A stretch of 19,753 nucleotides of DNA from contig JAKFEE010000032.1 in assembly GCA_036675815.1 (NCBI GenBank), positions 1-19,753 of the forward strand, written 5' to 3'. This stretch comes from JAKFEE01 sp036675815. Lineage in GTDB: Bacteria > Pseudomonadota > Alphaproteobacteria > Rhodospirillales > Magnetospirillaceae. Positions within the stretch are counted from its first letter, which is position 1, and each line of letters opens with the position of its first letter. Below are positions 13,636 to 19,753 of this stretch, piece after piece. A program made the position numbers and the translations under genes. The notes beneath the pieces were generated by a model. The model was not told the origin of the DNA. It saw only the letters and a program-made list of their open reading frames with translations, and did not search any database.

Positions 13636-14900
13636 TCGATCTCAAGCCGAACCAGGCGCGGAAGGATCTTTACGAGATTGGCGAGATCCCCCCGCTCGGT
13701 CACGTTCCGCAGAAGATGTACGCCTGGGCCATCCGCCGCGAGCGCCACGGTACGCCCGACAAGGCCATGCAGTTGGAGGTGGTGCCGACGCCCGAGATCG
13801 ATCCGCACGAGGTGCTGATCATGGTCATGGCGGCTGGCGTCAACTACAACGGCGTGTGGGCCGCGCTGGGCAAGCCGATCTCGCCCTTCGACGGCCACAA
13901 GGCCGAGTATCACATCGCCGGTTCCGACGCTTCGGGCATCGTCTGGGCGGTGGGCAGCAAGGTCAAGCGCTGGAAGGTCGGCGACGAGGTCGTGGTGCAC
14001 TGCAACCAGACCGACGGCGACGACGAGGAATGCAACGGCGGCGACCCGATGAATTCGCCCAGCCAGCGCATCTGGGGCTATGAGACCCCCGACGGCTCCT
14101 TCGCCCAATTCTGCCGGGTGCAGGCGCAGCAGGTGATGGCGCGGCCCAAGCATCTGACCTGGGAAGAGGCTGCCTCCTATACGTTGACGCTAGCCACCGC
14201 CTATCGCATGCTGTTCGGCCATCGCCCGCACATCCTGCGCCCCGGCCACAACGTCTTGGTGTGGGGTGCCGCCGGCGGTCTCGGCTCCATGGCCATCCAG
14301 CTGATCGCGGTGGCCGGCGCCAATGCCATCGGCGTCATCTCGGAAGAGGACAAGCGCGAGTTCGTCATGGGATTGGGCGCCAAGGGCGTCGTCAACCGCA
14401 AGGACTTCGACTGCTGGGGCCAGTTGCCCGACGTCGACGGCGACCAGGAGGCGTTCAAGGACTACATGAAGAAGGTCCGCGAGTTCGGCAAGGCGATCTG
14501 GGACATCACCGGCAAGGGCAACGACGTCGATTTCGTATTCGAGCATCCCGGCGAGGCCACCTTCCCGGTGTCGTGCAACGTGGTCAAGCGCGGCGGCATG
14601 GTGGTGTTCTGCGCCGGCACCACCGGCTACAACCTGACCTTCGACGCCCGTTTCGTGTGGATGCGCCAGAAGCGCATCCAGGGCAGCCACTTCGCCAACC
14701 TGTTGCAGGCCAGCCAGGCCAATCAGTTGGTCATCGAGCGGCGCATCGACCCGTGCATGTCCGAGGTGTTCTCGTGGGAGGACATCCCGCGCGCCCACAT
14801 GAAGATGCTGAAGAACGAGCACAAGCCCGGCAACATGGCGGTGCTGGTCCAGGCCAAGCTGCCCGGCCGCCGCACCGTCGAGGATTGCATCGAGGGGTAA
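13632..14900 (+). CDS. ccr: Crotonyl-CoA carboxylase/reductase
   Basis: The product is 422 residues and carries out the NADPH-dependent reductive carboxylation of crotonyl-CoA to (2S)-ethylmalonyl-CoA, the committing step of the EMC pathway. It has an alcohol-dehydrogenase-like fold with the diagnostic ARKDLYEIGEIPPLGHVPQKMYAW start, AAGVNYNGVW, GHKAEYHIAGSDASG, NGGDP, the nucleotide-binding GAAGGLGSMA (about 212-221), FVFEHPGEATFPVS and QGSHFANLLQA. The whole protein reads like the Rhodobacter enzyme as I remember it. I chose GTG at 13632 because GGAGG stands 7 nt upstream and gives a family-like N-terminus; a TTG at 13602 adds ten residues but its AGGAG is only 2 nt away. It is divergent from ecm and followed by mcd. 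Confidence 0.95.
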   Translation: MIDLKPNQARKDLYEIGEIPPLGHVPQKMYAWAIRRERHGTPDKAMQLEVVPTPEIDPHEVLIMVMAAGVNYNGVWAALGKPISPFDGHKAEYHIAGSDASGIVWAVGSKVKRWKVGDEVVVHCNQTDGDDEECNGGDPMNSPSQRIWGYETPDGSFAQFCRVQAQQVMARPKHLTWEEAASYTLTLATAYRMLFGHRPHILRPGHNVLVWGAAGGLGSMAIQLIAVAGANAIGVISEEDKREFVMGLGAKGVVNRKDFDCWGQLPDVDGDQEAFKDYMKKVREFGKAIWDITGKGNDVDFVFEHPGEATFPVSCNVVKRGGMVVFCAGTTGYNLTFDARFVWMRQKRIQGSHFANLLQASQANQLVIERRIDPCMSEVFSWEDIPRAHMKMLKNEHKPGNMAVLVQAKLPGRRTVEDCIEG

Positions 14901-14950
14901 TGCCGACCGGGGCGGCCGAAGGGTCGCTCCTCAGCGTCATACCTTCTTCT

Positions 14951-15055
14951 GCGTCACCCCCGCGAAAGCGGGGGTCCATCTTGGGGCGAGACAGACTCTC
15001 CACACCGAGGATCGTACGCCACCGCCATGGATTCCCGCTTTCGCGGGAATGACGC
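14951..15055. repeat. Paired-arm GAAA-loop intergenic element between ccr and mcd
   Basis: Two 30-nt arms face each other, at 14951-14980 and 15026-15055, with 45 nt between them. Each arm is itself a hairpin around GAAA (or TTTC read on the plus strand): CCCCCGC-GAAA-GCGGGGG on the left and ATTCCCGC-GAAA-GCGGGAAT on the right (reverse complement). The arms share GCGTCA at the outer end and TCCAT at the inner end. They differ by four substitutions, all inside the stem and all keeping pairing, plus the last base of the inner end. The consensus resembles a common alphaproteobacterial intergenic repeat. The paired inverted layout is MITE-like. Confidence 0.85.
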
Positions 15056-15085
15056 CGGAGGAGGCCATACGTTCAGTTCAGGAAA

Positions 15086-16756
15086 ATGGAAACGCCGTTC
15101 ATGACCACCGTCGTCTTGCCGAATCTCCTCAACGCTTGCGCCAACGCCCTGGTCGCCGTCCAGGACCTCCATGCCGCCGTCAAGGACGGGGTGACGAAGA
15201 AGGTCGGCCGTGACGGCAAGATCGATGCCAAGCTGTTCGAGCAGCACCAGTTCGCCGCCCACGGCTTCGCCTGGTTCACCACCTATGTGGCATCGCTGGA
15301 GCAGATGCTGGCCTGGGCCAGGCGCCTGGATGTCGCCGGCCGCCTGGGCGAACTGGAAAGCCTGATCCTGCAGGCGGCCTACGGCGAATACCTGAACCAG
15401 ATCTTCGGCGGCCTGCCGATGAGCCAGGGCGAGGTGGTGCGCCTGTCGGACTTCGGCGTCGACGCCGGCCGCCAGCAGCCGCAAAGCGCCGACATTGCCC
15501 TGCTGCGCGAGCAGGGCAACAGCGAGGCGGTGCGCTCGCGCATCGGGACCATGATCCAGGACGGCCATCACTTCGGCGACGCCGCCATCGGCGACGAGAC
15601 GCTGGAACTGGTGCGTGACCAGTTCCGCAAGTTCGCCGAGGCCGAGGTCATCCCCTTCGCCCACGAATGGCACCTCAAGGACGAGCTGATTCCGCTCGGC
15701 GTGGTCGAGCACATGGCCGAGATGGGTGTGTTCGGCCTGACCATCCCCGAGGAATACGGCGGCCTCGGCATGGGTAAGATGGCCATGTGCGTGGTGACCG
15801 AGGAGCTGTCGCGCGCCTATATCGGCGTCGGCTCGCTGGGCACCCGCTCGGAGATCGCCGGCGAGCTCATCCGCCTCGGCGGCACCGAGGAGCAGAAGCA
15901 GGAGTTCCTGCCCAAGATCGCCTCGGGCGAGATCCTGCCCACCGCCGTGTTCACCGAGCCCAACACCGGCTCTGATCTCGCCAGCTTGCGCACCCGCGCG
16001 GTGAAGAAGGGCGACGTCTACGAGGTGACCGGCAACAAGACCTGGATCACCCACGCCGCCCGCTCCGATCTGATGACGCTGCTGACGCGCACCAACCCCG
16101 ACGAGAAGGGCTACAAGGGCCTGTCCATGCTGCTGGCGCCCAAGCCGCGCGGCATCGAGGACAACCCGTTCCCGGCTCAAGGCATGACCGGCGGCGAGAT
16201 CAAGGTGCTCGGCTATCGCGGCATGAAGGAATACGAACTCGGCTTCGACGGCTTCACGGTGCCCGCCGCCAACCTGCTCGGCGGCGAGGAAGGCCAGGGC
16301 TTCAAGCAACTCATGGCCACCTTCGAATCGGCGCGCATCCAGACCGCGGCGCGCGCCGTCGGCGTCGCCCAATGCGCGCTCGAGGTCGGCATGCGCTATG
16401 CCAACGAGCGCGTGCAGTTCGGCAAGCCGATCTATGCCTTCCCGCGCGTCCACGGCAAGTTCGCCTGGATGGTGGTCGAGACGATGATCGCCCGCCAGCT
16501 CACCTATTTCGCGGCGCGCGAGAAGGATAGCGACCGCCGCTGTGACATCGAGGCCGGCATGGCCAAGCTGCTCGCCGCCCGCGTCGCCTGGGCCAATGCC
16601 GACAATGCCCTGCAGGTGCATGGCGGCAACGGCTATGCCGAGGAATACCCGATCAGCCGCATCCTGTGCGACGCCCGCATCCTCAACATCTTCGAGGGCG
16701 CCGCCGAGATCCAGGCCCAGGTGGTCGCCCGCGGCCTACTGGAGCGCCGCAACTAG
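15086..16756 (+). CDS. mcd: (2S)-Methylsuccinyl-CoA dehydrogenase
   Basis: The product is 556 residues, longer than ordinary acyl-CoA dehydrogenases because of a helical extension of about 165 residues, which is typical of Mcd. The dehydrogenase core starts near FGDAAIGDETLELVRDQFRKFAE and shows LTIPEEYGGLGMG, AVFTEPNTGSDLASLRTRA with TGNKTWITHAA for flavin and substrate contact, RVQFGKPI, and the C-terminal GGNGYAEEYPISRILCDARILNIFEGAAEIQ, where FEGA carries the usual catalytic Glu position. It oxidises (2S)-methylsuccinyl-CoA to mesaconyl-CoA with FAD, probably passing electrons to ETF; an etfB gene begins near the window end. The start at 15086 follows AGGA closely; an ATG at 15101 is an alternative. 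It lies 185 bp after ccr, with a repeat element in between. Confidence 0.93.
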   Translation: METPFMTTVVLPNLLNACANALVAVQDLHAAVKDGVTKKVGRDGKIDAKLFEQHQFAAHGFAWFTTYVASLEQMLAWARRLDVAGRLGELESLILQAAYGEYLNQIFGGLPMSQGEVVRLSDFGVDAGRQQPQSADIALLREQGNSEAVRSRIGTMIQDGHHFGDAAIGDETLELVRDQFRKFAEAEVIPFAHEWHLKDELIPLGVVEHMAEMGVFGLTIPEEYGGLGMGKMAMCVVTEELSRAYIGVGSLGTRSEIAGELIRLGGTEEQKQEFLPKIASGEILPTAVFTEPNTGSDLASLRTRAVKKGDVYEVTGNKTWITHAARSDLMTLLTRTNPDEKGYKGLSMLLAPKPRGIEDNPFPAQGMTGGEIKVLGYRGMKEYELGFDGFTVPAANLLGGEEGQGFKQLMATFESARIQTAARAVGVAQCALEVGMRYANERVQFGKPIYAFPRVHGKFAWMVVETMIARQLTYFAAREKDSDRRCDIEAGMAKLLAARVAWANADNALQVHGGNGYAEEYPISRILCDARILNIFEGAAEIQAQVVARGLLERRN

Positions 16757-16773
16757 GCCGGGAGCATGATGGC

Positions 16774-17439
16774 TCAGCCGGCGCGCGGGGCGTGGCTCTC
16801 GGGCCGCCCGGAGCGCGGAGCTCCAGCTCCGCATTCCGCTTGCGGACCTGGAGGTCCGCGCTCCGCCTGACGGCTTGTGCGCTGGAGAGGGGCGCCACGG
16901 CCGAGCCGGCGGCGTAGGAACTCCCGTGTCCGCTGCTGCCCCGGGGTGCCGTCCCCCAGCCATACCGCCAGAGTCGCCAGGAACAGGGCCGAGAGCCAGA
17001 CCTCCTCGGCCTGCCGGCGCACGCCACCGGCATCGAGCCCGGCGGCGTCGCGCAGCCAGTGCACGGTGCGCGACAGATTGAAGATCATCGGTACCCAATG
17101 GTGGGGATGCGACGGATACAGCTTGGTCCGTATCATCTGCCCGGTAACCCGGCGGTGCGGTGCCAGGGCGTCGAACCAGGCCAGCATCCGCCGCTCGAGG
17201 CGTTCGCCCGCGGCTCGCGTGCGGGCCTCGTCGGACGGCACCGCCAGCATCGCTTCCCAGCCGCGTCGGAACCAGGCATCGGCGACGGCGTCGAGATCGC
17301 GAAACCGCGCCAGCACGTCATTCGACGACAGGTCGAGTCGTCGCGCCACCAGGCGCAAGCGCACGTTCTCCCACCCGACCTCCTCGGCCTCGGCCACCGC
17401 GGCCTCGACGATACGCGCGGCGAGAGAATCGCTGTTCAT
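16774..17439 (-). CDS. TetR/COQ9-like protein
   Basis: The product is 221 residues. Residues 1-60 (LAARIVEAAVAEAEEVGWENVRLRLVARRLDLSSNDVLARFRDLDAVADAWF) look like a TetR-type helix-turn-helix. The middle, with HHWVPMIFNLSRTVHWLRDAAGL followed by VWLSALFLATLAVWLGDGTPGQQRTREFLRRRL, recalls the C-terminal part of COQ9, a TetR-fold lipid-binding protein in ubiquinone synthesis; a normal TetR regulator is also possible. The last 30 or so residues (ERGPPGPQAECGAGAPRSGR onwards) are translated from the double-hairpin repeat at 16809-16865, so the ancestral protein probably ended near GAPLQRTSRQA. The start is the ATG at 17439. It lies downstream of lptG on the same strand, 116 bp away, and converges on mcd. 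Confidence 0.7.
   Translation of the reverse strand: MNSDSLAARIVEAAVAEAEEVGWENVRLRLVARRLDLSSNDVLARFRDLDAVADAWFRRGWEAMLAVPSDEARTRAAGERLERRMLAWFDALAPHRRVTGQMIRTKLYPSHPHHWVPMIFNLSRTVHWLRDAAGLDAGGVRRQAEEVWLSALFLATLAVWLGDGTPGQQRTREFLRRRLGRGAPLQRTSRQAERGPPGPQAECGAGAPRSGRPESHAPRAG
16809..16865 (+). repeat. Dispersed double-hairpin repeat, copy 3
   Basis: Hairpins lie at 16815-16832 (GCGGAGC-TCCA-GCTCCGC) and 16842-16859 (GCGGACC-TGGA-GGTCCGC). The 9-nt linker and both stems match copy 2 with one change in the linker. Unlike the other copies it lies inside an open frame, encoding the tail of the TetR/COQ9-like protein on the minus strand. It may also act as the boundary hairpin between mcd and that gene. 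Confidence 0.85.
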
Positions 17440-17555
17440 GATCAGGTATCCGGCCGCCTGTTTTCCCACGTCAGCACATGGGGGTGCCAGGCCGGCGCGG
17501 CGAGGCGCGCCACGGTCGCTTAGACTTCCGCGTTGCTGCCGGGCTGTTCGAGAGG

Positions 17556-18659
17556 TCAGCCGTCTTCGTAATGGAACAGCAGGCCGAGGCCGGCGAGGCC
17601 GGTGACCACCGGCGGGCTCCAGGCCGCGAGCAGCAGGGGCAGTGTCTGCGACGAGCCGAGGGCGTTGATCACGTTGGAGAAGAAGAAGAACACCAGGCCG
17701 GCGATGACGCCGCCGCCGAAGCGCATCAACATGCCGCCCGAGCGCATGTTGGGCTGCAGCGCGAACACTGCGGCCACCAGTACCATGGCGCACAGCAGCA
17801 ATGGCGAGGCCAGCAGCGATTGGAAGTAGAGCCGCTGCTTGTGCGCCGAGAAGCCCGAAGCCTCGAAATAGGCGATGTATTCGGGAAGTTGCCAGAACGA
17901 GATGCTCTCTGCGGCGGCGAAATTGTCGTTGATGCGACTGGGAGTCAGCGACGTTGCCAGCCGCATGGTGTCCCGGCGCAGCGCCGGCCTGCCGGGATAC
18001 AGCTCCCAGGCCTGGCGCAGGTGGAAGGTGCCGTCGCGCAGGGTTGCCTCGGCGGCTTCGACGCGATGACTGAAGTCGCTGTCGGCGTTTTCGAAGATGA
18101 TGCTGAGCTCATGCAGGCGCAGGTCGGCGCCTTCCTGGCGCACCCGCGCGGCATGGACCACCATGACGCTGTCGCCCTGGCGCTCGCGCAGCCACAGCCC
18201 GTTCTCGCCCAGCGACAGCGGGCTGTTGTCGCGGATCGAGAAACGGTCCTCCATCGCCTCGAAGCGGCTGTGCAGGGCCGCGGCCAGCGGATTGAAGGCG
18301 GTGACGTCGATCACGCCGATGAGGAAGGCCGCGGTCACCACCGGCGCCAGGAACTGCCATACCGAAACGCCGGCCGCGCGGGCCGCCACCAATTCGTGTG
18401 ACCGGCTGAGCCGCCACAGGGCCACCATGCTGCCCAGCATCACCGCGAAGGGCATGGCGACGTGCATCATGTGCGGCAGTTTCAGCAGCGCCATCATCAG
18501 CACCGTCAGCAGGCCCGCCCCCTCGCGCGAGGCCAGCCGCCGCAGCAGCTCGATCGAATCCCCCAGCAGGATCAGCCCGACGATGAAGGCGAGCATGCCG
18601 AGGAACGAACCGAGGAACGTCCGGCCGACATAGCGGGTGAGGATGGGGGAGAGGCGCAT
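17556..18659 (-). CDS. lptG: LPS export ABC transporter permease LptG
   Basis: The product is 367 residues. Three N-terminal spans with the conserved pattern RYVGRTFLGSFLGMLAFIVGLILLGDSIELLRR, then LLKLPHMMHVAMPFAVMLGSMVALWRLSRSHELVAARAAGVSVWQFL, mark the YjgP/YjgQ (LptF/LptG) family; the SHELVAARAAGVS loop contacts the LptB ATPase. A large periplasmic beta-jellyroll (about residues 125-265) carries LPS, then three C-terminal spans follow. The order of blocks fits LptG better than LptF. The start is the ATG at 18659. lptF normally sits directly upstream, but here the upstream neighbour is a divergent adenosyltransferase gene, so lptG stands alone. The TetR/COQ9-like gene follows. Confidence 0.9.
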   Translation of the reverse strand: MRLSPILTRYVGRTFLGSFLGMLAFIVGLILLGDSIELLRRLASREGAGLLTVLMMALLKLPHMMHVAMPFAVMLGSMVALWRLSRSHELVAARAAGVSVWQFLAPVVTAAFLIGVIDVTAFNPLAAALHSRFEAMEDRFSIRDNSPLSLGENGLWLRERQGDSVMVVHAARVRQEGADLRLHELSIIFENADSDFSHRVEAAEATLRDGTFHLRQAWELYPGRPALRRDTMRLATSLTPSRINDNFAAAESISFWQLPEYIAYFEASGFSAHKQRLYFQSLLASPLLLCAMVLVAAVFALQPNMRSGGMLMRFGGGVIAGLVFFFFSNVINALGSSQTLPLLLAAWSPPVVTGLAGLGLLFHYEDG

Positions 18660-18754
18660 CGGCTCAGGTTCGCTCCGGGGCACGCCATGCTCGCATGCCG
18701 GCGCCGCTCGCGCTATATGAAGGGCGGTTCCGGCGACTGAATGGAGCATGCATC

Positions 18755-19315
18755 ATGGTCAAGCTCACCCGCATCTACACGCGTGGCGGCGACAAGGGCA
18801 AGACTTCTCTTGGCGATGGCAAGCGCGTCGACAAGCACGATCTGCGGGTGGACGCCTTTGGGACGGTCGACGAAGCCAATGCGGTGGTGGGGCTGGCCCG
18901 CCTGCATACCCAGGGCGAGACCGACGCCATGTTGGCGCGCATCCAGAACGATCTGTTCGACTTGGGCGCCGATCTATGCCGGCCGCAGCAGGAAGGCGAA
19001 AGCGGCTGCCTGCGCATCGTCCAGGCGCAGGTCGATCGGCTCGAACACGAGATCGACACGATGAACGCCGACCTGCAGCCGTTGAACTCGTTCATCCTGC
19101 CTGGCGGCGCCCCGGCGGCCGCCCATCTGCACCATGCCCGCACGGTGGTGCGCCGGGCCGAGCGCCTGATCACCGAACTCGCCGCGACCGAAAGGGTCAA
19201 TCCTCTGGCCGTCGCCTACACCAATCGGCTGTCCGACCACCTGTTCGTGTTCGCGCGCCACCTCAACGAGCGCGGCGCCAGCGATGTCCTTTGGGTACCC
19301 GGTGCGAATCGTTGA
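18755..19315 (+). CDS. PduO-type ATP:cob(I)alamin adenosyltransferase
   Basis: The product is 186 residues, the usual length for single-domain PduO/CobO-like (MMAB) enzymes. It makes adenosylcobalamin from ATP and cob(I)alamin. The ATP-binding N-terminus TRGGDKGKTSLGDGKRVDKHDLRVDAFGTVDEANAVVG (from residue 9) is diagnostic, as are LNSFILPGG, the ARTVVRRAERLITEL helix and the NRLSDHLFVFARHLN end. The ATG at 18755 gives the canonical start; the open frame begins at 18695. It is divergent from lptG. Its cofactor is what ethylmalonyl-CoA mutase, encoded 5.4 kb away, requires, so its location near the EMC genes is functionally sensible. Confidence 0.93.
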   Translation: MVKLTRIYTRGGDKGKTSLGDGKRVDKHDLRVDAFGTVDEANAVVGLARLHTQGETDAMLARIQNDLFDLGADLCRPQQEGESGCLRIVQAQVDRLEHEIDTMNADLQPLNSFILPGGAPAAAHLHHARTVVRRAERLITELAATERVNPLAVAYTNRLSDHLFVFARHLNERGASDVLWVPGANR

Positions 19316-19333
19316 AAGGCCCTAGAGGCGACG

Positions 19334-19362
19334 TTGACATGGTTTCTGCGAATCCATATTGT
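19334..19362 (+). promoter_or_regulatory. Sigma-70-like promoter of etfB
   Basis: TTGACA at 19334-19339 is a perfect -35, and TATTGT at 19357-19362 is a four-of-six -10 with the ideal 17-nt spacer. The region is AT-rich and lies about 90 nt before the etfB ATG. The -10 overlaps the motif TTGTGCAGTGCAAT (19358-19371), which resembles TTGTGCATTGCGAA at 13464-13477 in the ecm/ccr promoter region. Confidence 0.6.
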
Positions 19363-19452
19363 GCAGTGCAATACTATCTACGCATAGGCCTGCCGATTTA
19401 GTGGCGTCGTCGCCGTCCTGACCGGCTGGAATGCACTCATGCAGGGATTGCC

Positions 19453-19753
19453 ATGAAGGTCCTGGTCGCGGTCAAGCGGGTCGTCGATTACAACGTCAAG
19501 ATCCGCGTCAAGGCGGACAGCACGGGCGTCGAGACGGCCAACGTCAAGTTCTCGATGAACCCCTTCGACGAGATCGCCGTCGAGGAGGCGGTGCGGCTCA
19601 AGGAAAAGGGCGTCGCCACGGAAGTGGTGGCGGTGTCGCTGGGCGCCGCCGCCTGCCAGGAGACCATCCGCACCGCCCTGGCCATGGGCGCCGACCGCGG
19701 CATCCACGTCGCTTCCGACGCCGAGCTGCAGCCCCTCGCGGTGGCCAAGCTGC
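19453..19753 (+). CDS. etfB: Electron transfer flavoprotein beta subunit, 5' part
   Basis: The first 100 residues are present and the gene runs off the window. MKVLVAVKRVVDYNVKIRVKADSTGVETANVKFSMNPFDEIAVEEAVRLKEKGVATEVVAVSLG is the standard EtfB N-terminus, followed by CQETIRTALAMGADRGIHV, which lines the AMP site. EtfB with EtfA accepts electrons from acyl-CoA dehydrogenases and passes them to ETF:ubiquinone oxidoreductase. Mcd in this window is expected to use it. A perfect -35 with a fair -10 lies upstream. etfA would normally follow, outside the window. Confidence 0.95.
   Translation, partial: MKVLVAVKRVVDYNVKIRVKADSTGVETANVKFSMNPFDEIAVEEAVRLKEKGVATEVVAVSLGAAACQETIRTALAMGADRGIHVASDAELQPLAVAKL

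Noticed and set aside
14954..16621. A 555-codon open frame on the minus strand opposite mcd
   Set aside because: It is antisense to a clear acyl-CoA dehydrogenase gene, runs into the repeat element, and its His/Gly/Leu/Arg-rich product is typical of antisense frames in GC-rich DNA.
65..16865. CRISPR array
   Set aside because: The repeats are single dispersed palindromic elements kilobases apart, without regular spacers or cas genes.
1..19753. tRNA or rRNA genes
   Set aside because: No cloverleaf-like or conserved rRNA sequence was noticed; a tRNAscan run would settle it.

Overview
The window is GC-rich DNA with dense gene packing and short intergenic gaps. It reads as an alphaproteobacterium, most likely of the Rhodospirillales or a close relative. 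This rests on the ethylmalonyl-CoA (EMC) pathway genes, a Liv-type amino acid ABC operon of the kind expanded in soil and aquatic alphaproteobacteria, and a GC-rich GAAA-loop intergenic repeat. The organism is inferred from gene content; no rRNA or tRNA gene was seen.

Layout. 1-2900: a double-hairpin intergenic repeat, a periplasmic MlaC/HpnM-type lipid-binding protein, a radical SAM protein of the SplB-like/PA0069 type, and a divergent LysR regulator. 2900-3320: a 53-residue secreted peptide gene, then a control region with a perfect tandem 14-mer and two palindromes. 3317-7884: a complete five-gene Liv-type ABC uptake operon (livG, livF, binding protein, livH, livM). 7910-10293: a divergent pair of units, MFS transporter plus 4-OT tautomerase against a BKACE (DUF849) beta-keto acid cleavage enzyme, with an inverted repeat between them. 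10365-11299: a small protein that looks like a degenerate GIY-YIG fold, then a gdx/sugE guanidinium exporter preceded by two ACGA-loop hairpins that match the guanidine-II (mini-ykkC) riboswitch. 11306-11338: a strong bidirectional hairpin.

11348-16756: the core of the EMC pathway for acetyl-CoA assimilation. Ethylmalonyl-CoA mutase (ecm) is divergent from crotonyl-CoA carboxylase/reductase (ccr), which is followed by methylsuccinyl-CoA dehydrogenase (mcd). 16774-18659: a TetR/COQ9-like protein and a solitary lptG on the minus strand. 18755 to the end: a PduO-type cobalamin adenosyltransferase and the start of etfB. The last two fit the EMC genes functionally: Ecm needs adenosylcobalamin, and Mcd, an acyl-CoA dehydrogenase-family flavoenzyme, is expected to pass electrons to ETF.

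Two kinds of intergenic repeat are present. One is a double-hairpin element with three full copies, and the window starts inside what looks like a fourth; one copy is read into the C-terminus of the TetR-like gene. The other is a paired-arm GAAA-loop element between ccr and mcd whose arms differ only by substitutions that keep each stem paired, plus one end base. I found no clearly undescribed multigene system. The best leads are the riboswitch, the repeats, the degenerate GIY-YIG-like protein and the unassigned operators.
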